A stretch of DNA of 64,000 bases from Actinernus sp. WN-2022 (GCA_030867875.1 JAOWCC010000286.1:1922001-1986000), one strand, 5' to 3'; shown: positions 50,697-62,788, counted from the first letter of the stretch. The notes: a model not told the origin generated them from the letters alone. Program-made: numbers and translations.

Positions 50697-50925
50697 TGAA
50701 AGAAAGCAGACCGGTATTCGAATGTGAATCCTGTGGTAAATCCTTTAAACGGCTCTATCAGCTCAAAAGACATGGCCTTTCGCACCAAAAAGATGCAAGA
50801 ACCCATGAGTGTGGCATCTGCCAGAAAACGTTCCAAGCTGAAACATCATTTAAAGCACGAGCATTTCGTGCGCCAATCTAATCAAAATTTCAAGCATGTA
50901 ACGCGGGCTCATTTTGTGAAGTAAT
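50697..50925 (+). pseudogene. C2H2 zinc-finger exon, second finger frameshifted
   Basis: The frame MKESRPVFECESCGKSFKR contains a full C2H2 finger (C-x2-C-x12-H-x3-H with LYQLKRHGLSH). A second finger starts CGICQKTF, but its His half (KLKHHLKHEHF) is in a neighbouring frame. A one-base difference near 50830 would explain this. It may be the 3' exon of a gene starting upstream (for example 50328-50388). Confidence 0.55.
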
Positions 50926-50929
50926 TTAT

Positions 50930-52699
50930 GCGTGCGCTATTATTTGATTCTTTATTTTCGTGGTCAAAGCCGCGTAGAGTTTTTCTTTACGAAATAAGGT
51001 AAAATGTGTGATCTGTCAAACATTAAGTAGCTCTAGGTTCATACATTTAACAACGTTTCCTGTCGAGGAGCTTTACTTGGCGATGTTGTTGTTTCGATCG
51101 CTCGGAAATAATCTTAGACTTCAGTCATTTTGTCGATTATCTCGGTCAGTAAAACGCAAATTGTAGGGCTAAGGTAACCGAGTTTTGGTGCAAGGAGAAG
51201 TGTACGGGAAGAGATGGCTACGGAACGCAGGTTGAGGAGATGGATCATCTTGCAATTGTTACCAGTATGTCGGCAGCAGTTGAAGTGGTCGTCATTTATA
51301 CCTCCAGAAAAAGTGGTGAGTTTTAGTCGTCTTGATGTATTTGTAGATCTGGTACAGTGGTTGTTATAAAACATGTACAGCATTATATATATATATATAT
51401 CTTGATTGTGTTGGGAAAGAAATGGTAAATATTCTTACCCTGACTCTTCATATTTTGTCTAAAGATACTCTTGGAGAAACATATCACAAACTGTTACACA
51501 AAAGCAATGAAAGGTTTAGAGTAGTTGTGTTTTTGGAAAAGAGAAATGATTTTATGAAAGCCTCAAAAATATTTCATTCAATAGGTTCCATGAAAATTAA
51601 TTGTAACTAAATTTTTGAGAATAACTGATATTAAAGAAGTTATTTCAAAGACAGATGTAGCTATAAAATTTAACCGACTTCGAAAGAACTTCAGTTTAAA
51701 TGACAAGGGTGCTTCTACTGATATATCCTAAATAACAGCCATCAACATTTGAGTTTACTAATTTGTGGTGACAAAGGCATTTACATCAACACAACTTCTC
51801 CTACAGTTTAATAATACAAAGAAACATCAGTCTATAAATAGAGCTATAAAATACTGGGAACTTTTGAAGGACTTCTTGTCCTATAATTAAACTTCCATGC
51901 CCCACTCCCTAGCCAGCAACTGCTAATATAAGCAAAATTAGTACAAGAAAGCACTCAAGACCTGTAGAAATAAAACCAAAAACTACCTTAAATGCATCTA
52001 GATTCAAACAATAAAATTCAAAGACTTTTGTGCAAGTATTGCAAACAGATCTGGAGACCAACAACACAATCTGAATTAACTGAATATTTTTGTTGTCAGC
52101 AAATGCTGTTTTAGTGGAGACTATAGCCCAGCTACTTGGTCTCACTTGGCTATCAGATGTGCCTTAAGGCATACCTCATGCTCCTCTAATTATTCAAAAA
52201 TATCAAAATAAGAATGTACCTGAACAAAAGCTTGAAACTCTAATGGCAAGAACAAATGAAGTTTAAACAGAGTTATAGTTGCAAGAATCCAGCTCTATTC
52301 CACCTCTTTTTCTTGTTTGAGATAAATGAGATGCAGACTTTGATTAGCCATTATAGTTGTTTCAAGGCTTATTAAACTTAAGTGTTTTTTAATCCTGTTC
52401 ACAGGGTCACATAGCTCTAATGGCCTAGGTCCAAATAATTGAATGCAGTTGGTGTATATATGCCACCATTCAAGAAAAAGAAGCTCATATGTCACTATAA
52501 ACTGCTCAGTAGCAGTACATGTAGCTTCATAGCAATCCCAGTGCCAAATCTGAAGAAAACAGAGGAAATGTTCCAAATACAGCAACTTAAGTCATCTTTT
52601 TAAGTGTAAACAAGCCATTGTTTCCTTTAAAAAAATGTTTATTGCTTAAAGAATAGCAAAATATAAAAATACATACAAAGACTGTACTACTGATGTTAA
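50930..52699. other. Non-coding DNA
   Basis: AT-rich, with an (AT)n run near 51387-51402. Short open frames have no recognisable content. Confidence 0.3.
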
Positions 52700-52838
52700 A
52701 GTGATTTTCATAAACCTGTGAAACAATTATTGCTTGTTAACATCTAATAGTCAAATATACACAAAAGAAAACGATAGAATTAGCATTTAATTGCACTAAA
52801 TATTCTAGTATCTGTTTCACAGGTTTATGAAAATCACT
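52700..52838. mobile_element. Foldback element
   Basis: AGTGATTTTCATAAACCTGT with GAAACA at the left is matched inverted by TGTTTCACAGGTTTATGAAA and ATCACT at the right; the centre is unpaired AT-rich DNA. Confidence 0.8.
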
Positions 52839-52996
52839 CTATAATACTCAGATATTGTTAAGAATACTCAATACTCGGATAAAACAATTATAGCTGAATT
52901 TTGTTTGAATCTTTTCATTTTCATATCAACATACATGATATGTGCATGTTGCCCAAGAGCATGCAGGTGTACAAATTGTGTTCATGCAGCGAAATC

Positions 52997-53101
52997 TACC
53001 CTGCGAGGAGAGGTTTCTCATCTCTTCGCCTGTCCCGTCCGCCGAAAGAAAGGGAAAGGACAGCAATGGCAGAGATGTGAAACCTCTGCTCGCAGGGTAA
53101 C
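52997..53101. mobile_element. Foldback element, CTACCCTGCGAG family
   Basis: Ends TACCCTGCGAGGAGAGGTTT and AAACCTCTGCTCGCAGGGTA, flanked by CGAAATC (52990-52996 and 53102-53108). It is related at the ends to 15327-15424 but differs inside. Confidence 0.8.
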
Positions 53102-53109
53102 CGAAATCA

Positions 53110-54299
53110 AATCATAAAAAAATTGGCTGGCGGTCATTTTTTTTGTAAACTGACACGCCAAATAGTAAGAATGTGTTGTTTAGCTTTCAGCAAAATTAAT
53201 GAATGAGACAGACAAAATAAATAATCAAACTATAAACACTAAATATCACAATCAGCGCAGCTACCAAAATTAAGTAATATTTACAATGTCTGTGGCATAA
53301 ATCGCGCGTGTAAAACTCATAAACACAAGCAAATGATAATTTGCATATTACAGAATTTAAAAGAAACTAACATGATATGGAGAGGGCCTCATACCTGTTC
53401 AGAAATGATGAAATATTCTGGTGTTAGCCATCGGCAACGACAATCCGACTACAACAATGTTGCCCAGTGTGTAAAGTAAAATATATTTTTACATATGTTA
53501 AAATGGTTCTCCTTACAGTTTTCCATCCACAAAGCCACAATATAGTGACATTTATAGTACAATGCTAAAGTTGTTAATAACAAAATTCGGTCGAATTAAA
53601 TTCCAGTGTGAAGCAGTCTCTAAAGAACGTTACCAAAACTGAATAGCTTTCAGTTTTGTCTCGCAACTCTTCCTCAAGCTATCCATCGTATTGCCTATGA
53701 AATCGAAACACTTTCTAGCCAGAACTTCGACTTGGATACTCCGTTGTATTGAAAACGCCTGAAAATGAAGTACCTTTCATCACAGAAGTTTTAATCCAGA
53801 AAAAGGTTATCTTCTCCATCAGATCACAAAAGAGTCCCAACTTCATCTGATTCCTCTGAAGAATGGTGAGAGAATGCGAAATTCTGACAGTGGTTCTTCT
53901 TGTAGTTCAGTTGTTATTCAAAAGTCAAAATATCCCGTGTTAGTTCATGTTAATTTCGACGTTAACCTTCGTGACAACTTTTCGTTGCAAATAAGCAACT
54001 CAGTTAAGGCTATGAAGATCCGATAAATGTGGCTAAAGTAGGTTGAAAGTGTGATACAAACTTCGCCAGTGACAGTTAACTTTCTCCTCCTTTTGATCGC
54101 GCACATGCGACGAACACAATCCAGACGTTGCACGAACGCTCTGCGAACAATTATATCCGCTGGGAGTGGTGATGGAATCGAATATCTAATGCGCATGCCT
54201 ATACGCTAGACATAACTTCCAAAGGCCAGATTTATGGCGGGCTCACATTGAAGATTAGTTTGTGAAGGAACCATGCTAGCGAATTGCTCGTGAAAGAGG
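53110..54299. other. Non-coding DNA upstream of the polymerase-like relic
   Basis: No gene recognised. Short open frames on both strands lack family features. Confidence 0.3.
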
Positions 54300-55815
54300 C
54301 ATGGAGCAGAGGCACAACAACACTGCACATCCAACCCTCTCAACAAGTGGAAGCGAGAGAAAAGGCAGTCCGGCCCAAAAACCACCAAGCAAGAGGCAAA
54401 ACAAATATGCTGAAGGTACCATTAATTATTTTGTTTACAATTTTTTGGTGTTTTATTGTTTCAAGCAATGTAATTAGTACTGTATTAGTTGATCTATTCC
54501 CTTTTGTTTTTATCTTGTAAGATAGCGCTCAACAAACAGTGCCAGTGCTTAACTGAAGCTGGCCATCTAATCCCTTTGCCATGCCGCCCGATATTATGAT
54601 TCCCAACGAAGAACCAACAACCCGTGAAATATTTCAACGTCACTGGCGGGAAATTCGAACAAGGCGAAGTGGAACCAACAGAGTTCAAGACTGGTTCAAC
54701 TTCAGGCTAACATCTTACCGAGCCTCAAGTCTTCCACCGTTATCTAGAAGAAATTTTTGCAGTCCAGTCCACAGTAGTTGAATCTGTCCTTTGGTTATAT
54801 TTTGCGCAACACAGAAAGTGGTGACTTGCAATACTTCCACACGTCATCGAACAACCATCTGGTGTTTGATGAACCATTCCTTGTGTCCGATGCCGCCCAC
54901 CTCCAACAAGTGACAGATGCCTTGAAACAGTTAGATCTTTTGGAATGGGTGCGCCAGCAAAGGCCAAATTCGAAATGGGTTGTGGATTGGGTCACAAACG
55001 TCTGCTTTATTGTCACTATGATCCGTGGTCACCCCATTGGAAGGTCAATTCTTCTACCAGCATATTTAGTAAAGAAGAGGACAATCATGGCTTTGGTTGC
55101 AACAACCAGACTGGTCAACCTTATCAAGACCAACTGTGCTTTCGCTGTTTGGCGGTTCATAACGGCATACCAAGCATTATTTTGAAAGGTTAGTAAACTT
55201 TTTTTAAATATTAAGCTATGTCTATTTGAGATAATAATGTCTTTTGGCTGTTGTTGTTGTAGTTTTGTTTACTTCAAAATGTTTAATTACTTTTGCTGTG
55301 AAATATAAGCCGAATGCAAATTTGGCTTAACAAGCACCAGTGGGTTCAACTTCATTCAAAGCATAATTGTTTTGATCTCTGTTGTGTTAACAACACACTA
55401 TTGTTTAAGTTCTGTTTGCTGCAATACCTAATTTATCAGTTTAGCTTGCCAAATTCAAATTTACAGTAAGACGCACACCGAATAAACTCAATGAATGTTT
55501 TCTTTTGTTTGCTAAACTTCAACACAAAATTTACTTTTCTTTTTATTATTCAACTAAATTCATAAAAACAATTTTTCCTAAACTCGAATACCTTAAATAA
55601 ATATGTTTAAACCAAAACCCGTGATTTAAGTGTTGTCTAAAGAAGATTTCCAAAAATCTTTACTGTTATCTTTAGGTATCGTCAAAGGCTGCCTCAGGTT
55701 AATAAATTTAAGGGAATCAAGCTCGAAGAGCTCAGCGAACTTGAGAATTTATTTGAATGCCATTCCACAAAGTTATACTGTCTTTTCCCCTCACCGTTTG
55801 AAAAGTTTGTTGTGA
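54300..55815 (+). pseudogene. Remnant resembling the N-terminus of a Polinton-like PolB gene
   Basis: A first exon-like frame (54300-54412) is Ser/Lys/Pro rich. A second block from about 54580 has EIFQRHWREIRTRR. After a frame change comes LSFGYILRNTESGDLQYFHT, then LLEWVRQQRPNSKWVVDWVT. A further frame holds LCFRCLAVHNG (about 55135), and a block near 55670-55760 reads FKGIKLEELSELENLFECHS. In recall, these blocks in this order form the N-terminal region of a class of cnidarian Polinton-like polymerases distinct from the one at 10931-14509. No exonuclease or polymerase motif is present. Frame breaks show decay. Confidence 0.4.
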
Positions 55816-56065
55816 TGTCACGTGTGAATGCGATTGACTGTAAATTGTAGCAAAGCTGGTTTTGTATACTTTTGAGCTATATAATAAACTTACGGTCCGT
55901 ACCGTAAGTCACCGACCCTCGTTCGTCCCCTCTCTTTTGTTTTGGCACAAGCGCGAAACGTGCAGGGATAAACTCGGTCCGTAAATTACGGTACGATGTC
56001 ATCAAAGCTTTTGAAAAATATCGATGCCTAGTTGATTTGTTTACATGACGGTTTTCTATTTCAGG

Positions 56066-56304
56066 TGTTATCATGGCAACTGCCTTTCATGTAGCGCCCA
56101 AAAGAACACGCATCTCTTCAAGGTATCACAATGCGACAGACGTCGATATCATGGGAAAAGAAAAGGCAATACCTTGGGAGAGTATTTGCCCGGAAACGTT
56201 GGCTACATGGCTGGATGTTTACACGAAGGCAAACAATACTAGTAGAGGCCTTCTTTGGGCAAGCATCTTACCAACAGTGGCATGCCTGATGGGAGAGACT
56301 ACAG
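56066..56304 (+). CDS. Isolated exon of unknown gene (weak DUF3987-like start)
   Basis: An AG acceptor precedes GTGTTATCATGG, and a possible GTAATA donor lies at the end. The frame encodes MATAFHVAPKRTRIS, then IPWESICPETLATWLDVYTK and GLLWASILPTVACLMG. Such a start (W...P...L..W...A...P.VA.LMG) recalls DUF3987-type proteins associated with mobile elements, but the rest is not found. Low confidence. Confidence 0.3.
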
Positions 56305-56935
56305 TAATAAGCTTTATTGCTTAACATTTTATCATTAGATCTAGTCTCTACGAATCCTCAAATTTCCAATTTTGAGTGCATTTATTTTAAATACTTTTAT
56401 ACTTGTAGGTCAATCATACCTTAAAATGAACTTTCTTCAGTGGACCTCGGACTTAATGGGAAAATAATAATTATTGTTATGCAAGACATTTTATTAAGTT
56501 ACGACTATTGAATTGGATAGCTAAGGAGTCCTTTTAGTTCCAGTACGACTTCAACGTTTCTCATGATTTATTTCTCACTGGAATATTACTAGTCTTTTGT
56601 CCTGGCCCAAAGGACGCAAATATTTGTAATCCATCTTAATCCAGGAAGCGGAGTTTATCAATACCAAGGCTCCTCCTTTGTTGACCTTGCTTGGGTAAAC
56701 TCTGTTTAAGTACCTTTTGTTCAAACACTCGACATCTAAAGCTCGGTCGAGAATCTCAAGAAAGTTATTTTATTTTAACCAAGTACCGCACTGTTAAGCG
56801 AAGTTTCAATTAGTAACTAATTAACTCCAGAAGGTATCACAACAATACCACTTAGAAGTGATTAACCTCCTGCTGAGCTTGTAAACAGATCATGCACAAT
56901 AGCTGAGTAGAGCAGACAGATTACATGAAGCAGAT

Positions 56936-57290
56936 ATGTGCTACGTAAGATCAGTGATGAGAATAAATGTTTTACTACGGCACTACAGCTGCTTAATACT
57001 GATCTCACGAAGAGCGATAGCACTGCTAAAGCCAGCGAAAATGTTTGTAGCAACACAAGACCCACTAGTCCTGAATCAACAAGTTGCAGAAAAACAAAGA
57101 AGAGAACACCTGCACAAGCTGAGGTCGATGATTCAGCATATCCTCGGATAGAATCTATCAGAGTCGAATAAGGTAGTTGTCAAACCATTTGCTGGGGCTA
57201 CCTCAGAAGATATGCATGATTTTTTAAGCCTATCCTTAAGAAAGAGCCAGAAAATCTAATCCTACATGTCGGCACAAATGATATTAAAGT
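56936..57290 (+). pseudogene. LINE ORF1 remnant with SGNH/esterase-like block
   Basis: Ser/Thr/Lys-rich frames lead to VVVKPFAGATSEDMHDFLSL, and, in another frame, LILHVGTNDIKVS. The GAT..DM and HVGTND pair is characteristic of the esterase-like domain in ORF1 of several invertebrate LINEs. Frame changes near 57170-57250 show decay. Confidence 0.5.
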
Positions 57291-58137
57291 TTCCGTCGTC
57301 AGTATTATATTAGCAATCGAACATTTATAACCGGAACCGGAAGTTAAATTAATAGTAATGTTACACTTCACTAGCTGACATTTTGACAGCTGTCAGATAT
57401 TGACATGAACAGGCCATGTGCTTCAAGGTCATTGAGCTTAGTAAGATTATATTTCTAGACAGTTTATGTACACGGAATGTTTAGCGGAGTTCTATGAGTT
57501 TAACCAGGATGTATAAAGAAAGAATCTCGCACAGAAGTAAGTGATTTATTGTATTGTAAGCTGAAGAAAAAAAGCCTTTGTGATTTGGATCAATCTATCC
57601 GGCTAAAACCGCAGCGGAGTAAGGTTGAAAATGATATGTATGATTGTCTTATTGCCTAACGCATGTTTATTACCTGATGATCACAGTCAAGTCACTTGGG
57701 TAGTGTATACATGTGGCTTTTTCATTGCAGAAAGTGTTTTTCAGTAGCAAATTTATGCTTGCATAAATTGTAGTTAATGACCAACCGCAGCCCGTTGTGT
57801 ATATACAAGTTGAAGAGAGGTGGGAAACAGCTTCCCAGTCAAAGTTCGTTCTCGGTTCCCCTCCATCGCGCATCAGCTCCCTGGTAACCAATCATATTTG
57901 TCAGTGCACATGGCTGTCATTCCTTCAACCAATCACGGCCAAGCTGCCAGTTCTTGTACCTCGTATCTCTTGCACGCTGCCAGTCATTTTTCCTCTTGGC
58001 AAGCTTCTGAAGGAAAAGGTTAGTTTCGCAAAGAAGATTAATAAGTTTATTCTCCTCAGCCAGAAAGGATTCCACCTGGTTCTGTGTTCAGAGACAGCCT
58101 TGTTTTTAGTCTTAAACAAGATTTGTTTGGTTTCGCA

Positions 58138-58359
58138 ATGCCAGTGACTCGACGACCACGCAGCAGAAGAATCCCCGCCAGAAGCGAAAACTTGGACGTG
58201 GTTGACGAGACCAACCTTGATTCCCTATACGCTACACAATTGAGGGAGCTATGTGCTAACCGACAGCTACAAACAACTGGTCGGCGTGATACTCTTATTG
58301 CTAGGCTAAAAGCCCAGTCACCATGTCGGGGAATTACCAACAGGCCGAGACAAGCGTAG
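58138..58359 (+). CDS. DIRS gag N-terminal frame with SAP domain
   Basis: 73 residues: MPVTRRPRSRRIPARS, then LDSLYATQLRELCANRQLQT...TLIARLKA, a SAP (helix-turn-helix DNA-binding) motif. It overlaps the next ORF in another frame at 58323-58359. A one-base change there probably split one gag gene. Confidence 0.6.
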   Translation: MPVTRRPRSRRIPARSENLDVVDETNLDSLYATQLRELCANRQLQTTGRRDTLIARLKAQSPCRGITNRPRQA

Positions 58360-59366
58360 CAGAAATCGGCGAAATCGCAATTCAAATTCCTTCGTCTTCG
58401 ATCACGGACAATGTCAACGTACAAACATTTACCCACCCACAGATTGTACAAATCAAGTCTCTGGTCACCTCCATAATTCAGAAATCATTACAAGAAGTAG
58501 CAAGTAGCGCTGCCCGCGCTGCTATCCAAGCAATGTCTTCTGGTTTACCTCAAGCGACTCTAGACCTGGAACCACGAGGTCAACTCCCCAGCGCGGCCAT
58601 TCCGATTCCGGAAAACATGCTCGCCGTGCAACAAGCAGCGGGAATAAATCCACTGGGTATAAACGCAGCAACCAGCAACCCCTTTGCCGAAGTCCCGGCA
58701 AGTTACGTGAAGGACATTCAGCAGGGTGAGTTTTTTGAGTTGTCTAAATTACTTACCAAGAACTTGGCCACGATCCACGAACAGCAGGATGAACCGCTCT
58801 CATTATCACTGGAAAACTCGGTCATCCGAGTGAAGAAGGCATCCAAAACGTCAATTACTACTATAGAGCAGTGGACCACTGCATTTACCTCCTACATGGG
58901 TATCTTCATTGAGAAATTCCCCACTCGAGCGCAGGAATTCCTCCAATATTTTAGTATAATTAGATATGCTGCTCAGTTCCATCGGGGATTACGTTGGTGT
59001 ATTTACGACTATAAGTTCCGGCAAAAGGCCGCCCTCAACCAGGCTGTTAACTGGGCAATAATCGATCCCCAGCTTTGGTTAATGGTATTCACCGTTGCCC
59101 CCTCGGTTTTGAAGGAGTACCGCCTTTTTTCCAATGGACCCAATTACAATAGTAACCACCTGGGGCCCGTTAGGGGAGGTACTTGCCACAACTACAATAG
59201 AGTCGGTTCCTGCAACAGGGAATCATGTAGATTCAAGCATGAATGTAACTCCTGTGGAGGCCCCCACCCGGGAATTCTATGCCAAGACCCCAGAAGTCCT
59301 AAATACACCAAAGCACTCACTTCCAGTACACACAGCCCCTCTGCCTCAGGTCGCCACAGGCAGTGA
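58323..59366 (+). CDS. DIRS-like gag protein
   Basis: Up to 347 residues. Helical central region, then a C-terminal CHNYNRVGSCNRESCRFKHE motif (CCCH-like) and CNSCGGPHPGILC, a nucleic-acid-binding zinc region usual in DIRS gag. The last 230 bases overlap the RT frame. The N-terminus probably belonged to the SAP frame upstream. Confidence 0.65.
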   Translation: MSGNYQQAETSVAEIGEIAIQIPSSSITDNVNVQTFTHPQIVQIKSLVTSIIQKSLQEVASSAARAAIQAMSSGLPQATLDLEPRGQLPSAAIPIPENMLAVQQAAGINPLGINAATSNPFAEVPASYVKDIQQGEFFELSKLLTKNLATIHEQQDEPLSLSLENSVIRVKKASKTSITTIEQWTTAFTSYMGIFIEKFPTRAQEFLQYFSIIRYAAQFHRGLRWCIYDYKFRQKAALNQAVNWAIIDPQLWLMVFTVAPSVLKEYRLFSNGPNYNSNHLGPVRGGTCHNYNRVGSCNRESCRFKHECNSCGGPHPGILCQDPRSPKYTKALTSSTHSPSASGRHRQ

Positions 59367-60078
59367 TGAGTGCTATCCATTTCTTCCAACTCCTATCAAG
59401 GTTCCTAGGTTAGCCGAAGCACTTAAAGATCATCCGGACCAAAATTTTGTTTCCGTTATTTGCCACAATCTAACGTATGGGGCATCTATAGGTTATTCAG
59501 GTCCACATGTTGCTAGATTTTGCAAAAATTTGCCCACAGCCTTTGAACACCCAGAAATTGTTTCAGCAAACTTAGCTACTGAAGTTGCACTTGGTCGTAC
59601 CGCAGGGCCTTACGATGAGCCACCTTTTGCAAACTTTCATATGTCACCTATAGGCCTGGTTCCTAAAAAGAATTCTGGTAAATTTAGAACTATTTTCCAC
59701 CTCTCCTACCCAAAGTCGGGGGTCACTAGTATCAATTATTCTATTCCGAAGGAGGACTTTAGCCTTCACTACATTACCATTGACAACGCGATCGAAGGTA
59801 TAAAGCATTTCGGAAAAGGCTGTTTCCTCGCTAAGAGTGACATCGAGTCAGCCTTTTGGATAATTCCTGTAAGCCCCAACGACTACCCTTTACTGGGTAT
59901 GTGTTGGAATGGAAAATTTCACTTTGATAAGCTATTGCCATTCGGCCTACGGAGTGCACCATTTCTGTTCAACCAGCTATCCAATGCAGTTGAATGGATT
60001 CTGGCTCAGGTTTGCCATATTTCTTTTGTGTGCCATATGTTAGATGATTTTCTCTTAATTGAGCCCCCTGTGCCTTAG
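59134..60078 (+). CDS. DIRS-like reverse transcriptase (truncated)
   Basis: Up to 314 residues. RT region from about residue 85: FHMSPIGLVPKKNSGKFRTI, FHLSYPKSG, motif A LAKSDIESAFWIIPVSPNDY, LLPFGLRSAPFLFNQL and catalytic CHMLDDFLLIEPP. The spacing and LPFGLRSAP word are typical of DIRS1/YR retroelements. It ends at a stop right after the catalytic motif, so no RNase H follows. Confidence 0.85.
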   Translation: MDPITIVTTWGPLGEVLATTTIESVPATGNHVDSSMNVTPVEAPTREFYAKTPEVLNTPKHSLPVHTAPLPQVATGSDECYPFLPTPIKVPRLAEALKDHPDQNFVSVICHNLTYGASIGYSGPHVARFCKNLPTAFEHPEIVSANLATEVALGRTAGPYDEPPFANFHMSPIGLVPKKNSGKFRTIFHLSYPKSGVTSINYSIPKEDFSLHYITIDNAIEGIKHFGKGCFLAKSDIESAFWIIPVSPNDYPLLGMCWNGKFHFDKLLPFGLRSAPFLFNQLSNAVEWILAQVCHISFVCHMLDDFLLIEPPVP

Positions 60079-60243
60079 TCTCCCTCGCAGCCGTTCTTAG
60101 TGTCGGGCTTCCTGTCCCCCCTCCCCACTAACGGCTGCTCACTCGAGCAGTACATTCCATTCCTTGAATTTAGCCAATCAAATTCGCGCTCCCATATTCT
60201 GGGAAGCTGACCTTCACCTTGACATTAGTTTCGCGGGAGCAAG

Positions 60244-62220
60244 ATGGCGGAGTTTATTAGTTCTTTCGCGAAGGTGTGCGATATGTTTGGAATCGCATCA
60301 TTAAATCCACATCAACAAACAGCGATTGTCCAAATGGTAACAAAAGAGAAAGACGTGCTAGTTAATCTACCTACAGGGTATGGTAAATCACTAATTTACC
60401 AAGCTTTGCCCATCGTATTTGACGAAGTGAAACAGAAAACAGGACATGTTGTCGTCGTTATTTCACCTCTCCTAACTCTAATAAAGGATCAAGTGGAGAA
60501 TTTGCGAAAGATTGGCATTTCAGCGGTTAGCCTTAGTCACTTGGAAAATGAAAGGGAGATGGGAGAAGTTGAAAGAGGATCATTCTCGGTTGTATATGCT
60601 ACCCAAGAAAGTTTAATAAAGAATGAACGCTGGCGACAGATGCTGTCGAGCACGCTATACCTGTCCAAACTATGCGCCATTGCTGTTGACGAAGCCCACG
60701 TAATAAATGCTTATACTGTACAACATTAAGTGCTTTTGTAATTAAATTATTGTTGTTATTATTATAGGGGGACATCGAACAGTAACAAGATGGCGCCGTT
60801 TAGAGAATGTTACTCCACGTTGCACGAGTTCAGATCCCTCATTCCAGCAATTAAAATGATAGCTTTGACTGCCACTGCAACAAGGCCAACTAAGGAAGCT
60901 ATTATCGATATCCTTCAAATGAGAGACCCCTTTGTGATATATGAAAGCCCTAACAAGTTAAATGTGACATATGTAGTTGAATACATTAAGAAAGAAGCAG
61001 ATTTGGAGCATTATTTTGGCTGGTTAGCCACAGAGCTATGTGATAAAAGAGAGAAGGCTGAACGAACAATTATATATTGCCAAACAATTAAGCAGTGTGG
61101 CATGATTTACGCCAATATCAAGTCAATGCTTGGAAAACACTTTTATGTAGGTAGCACTGAAGACAGACACAATTCCATTGCAGAGATGCTACATTCATGC
61201 ACACCCACGGCCAACAAAGAACGAATACTAGAATCCTTCAGAGACCCTTGTGGTACTATTCAGGTTTTGGTGGCCACTATTGCATTTGGTATGGGGGTGG
61301 ACTGTAAAGGTGTGCACCGAACCATCCACTTTGGACCATCCAAAAATGTTGAAGCGTTTATCCAAGAGAGTGGTAGAGCAGGTAGAGATGGATTGCACAG
61401 CACTGCTTATGTACTTTACCAGCGGATGCTGCTGACACATGTAGACAGAGATATCAAGGATTTTCTTAAATCAAAGACCTGCAGACGGGAAATGCTAATG
61501 AAGCAATTTGATGCCACAGCAGCAATTATGAGACCCACATTACTTCACCTCTGCTGTGATAATTGCTCATTGGTGTGCAATTGTGGGTCTTCAGATTGTG
61601 GGAAGCAAGCTAAATTTCCTGCAAATGTTGAACCAAAAATAATCACACCTACCAAAGAGCGGAAAGTGATGCAATTTCACATTGACTCACTTTCAGAACA
61701 ACTGACTTCATATCACAAAACATTAGTAATGGCACTGGTGAGCCAGTATGCACATGGGGATGTGAAGTCACTGACAAATCTTCATTTCCTAATTGGGTTT
61801 TCAGAGTTGCAAATCTCCCAAGTTCTTACACACTGCAACATGCTTTTTACATTGAAGGATATCTGTAATTTAGTAGAAATATGGGACACAAGGCATGCTT
61901 TAAAGATCCAAACCATCATTGGTAACACATTTGGAGACATTACAGAAGCAAAACAGGCTGGAAATCCTGCAATCAGTACATCTGATTCAATCAGTACATC
62001 TGATTCAATCAGTGAGGATGAAGATGATGAATTGGATTTGTTAGCATGTGAATGGAATTGTCTCATTGAGGATGATGACCTTCTTGAACTTATAGTTGAA
62101 AACTTGTCCATGTCACAGATTGAAAACTCTTTGCAAGTTACAAGTGAAAATTCTGCTGTTGTTGACATGAGAGAAGCTGCCCTTCAGGTACTGGAGAATT
62201 TTAGTTTTCAAGATTCTTGA
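60244..62220 (+). CDS. RecQ-like DNA helicase (expanded cnidarian type)
   Basis: Two coding blocks, 60244-60729 and about 60769-62220. Block 1: LNPHQQTAIVQM, Walker A LPTGYGKSLIYQ, motif Ia VVISPLLTLIKDQ and motif II AVDEAH. Block 2: LTATAT (motif III), RTIIYCQTIKQCG (IV), VLVATIAFGMGVDCKGV (V) and QESGRAGRDG (VI). A Cys-rich CCDNCSLVCNCGSSDCG zinc-like segment and a Ser/Asp/Glu-rich tail follow. All helicase motifs are present. The link near 60700-60768 is unclear: GTAATA (60700) or GTACAA (60718) to the AG at 60767 leaves the frame off by one, so splicing differs or an indel exists. The ATG at 60244 follows GCAAG. Confidence 0.8.
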
Positions 62221-62604
62221 ACTCAGCAATAGTATGATATACTAACAAAGTGTATTGATGTTATGGGTGCCCACATGCATTACAACAATAGGGAATTTTT
62301 TACAAAATTATTCAATGTGAATAAACAAAAACATAATTTACATGTATGTTACCTACATAAAATTGTTTTCCAAGCATTGTCTTCATATTGGCATAAATTA
62401 TGCAACACTGTTCATATTGTTTTGGAAACTACTAGACCACCAGGACCTGGTTATTCAAAGAGTGGATATATATAGCACTAGTCTTATTCCACCAGATAAA
62501 TCCCTATCCAGTGGATAAGTATATACACAAACTTAAAGCTAACCTATCTAATTGAGTCCTAAACTGGAATGAACTAGAAACATTATGTTAATATTAACCT
62601 TTAA

Positions 62605-62788
62605 GGCTGGTTCACACTTGCGACATAAGCATATTAAGCATAATAACATATGCAAGTGCAGATTGTACTTCATGGTTAGTTAACCACTTTATACTTGAGT
62701 AGAACAAAGCCTTTATCCAACTTTAAAGTACAATCTGCACTTGTGTATGTTCTTATGCTAATGCTTATGTTGCAAGTGTGAACCAGCC
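62605..62788. mobile_element. 184-bp foldback element, GGCTGGTTCACAC family
   Basis: GGCTGGTTCACACTTGCGAC at the left and TTGCAAGTGTGAACCAGCC at the right, with inner arms also paired (GCAAGTGCAGATTGTACTT). TTTAA flanks it at 62600-62604 and 62789-62793. Confidence 0.85.

Larger units (their letters stand above)
58138..60078 (+). mobile_element. DIRS-like retrotransposon, 3'-truncated
   Basis: A SAP-domain reading frame, a gag-like ORF with a CCCH zinc motif and an overlapping RT ORF of DIRS type occur in order. RNase H, methyltransferase-like and tyrosine recombinase regions are absent; the sequence leaves the element soon after the RT catalytic motif and runs into the RecQ-like gene. Confidence 0.75.
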
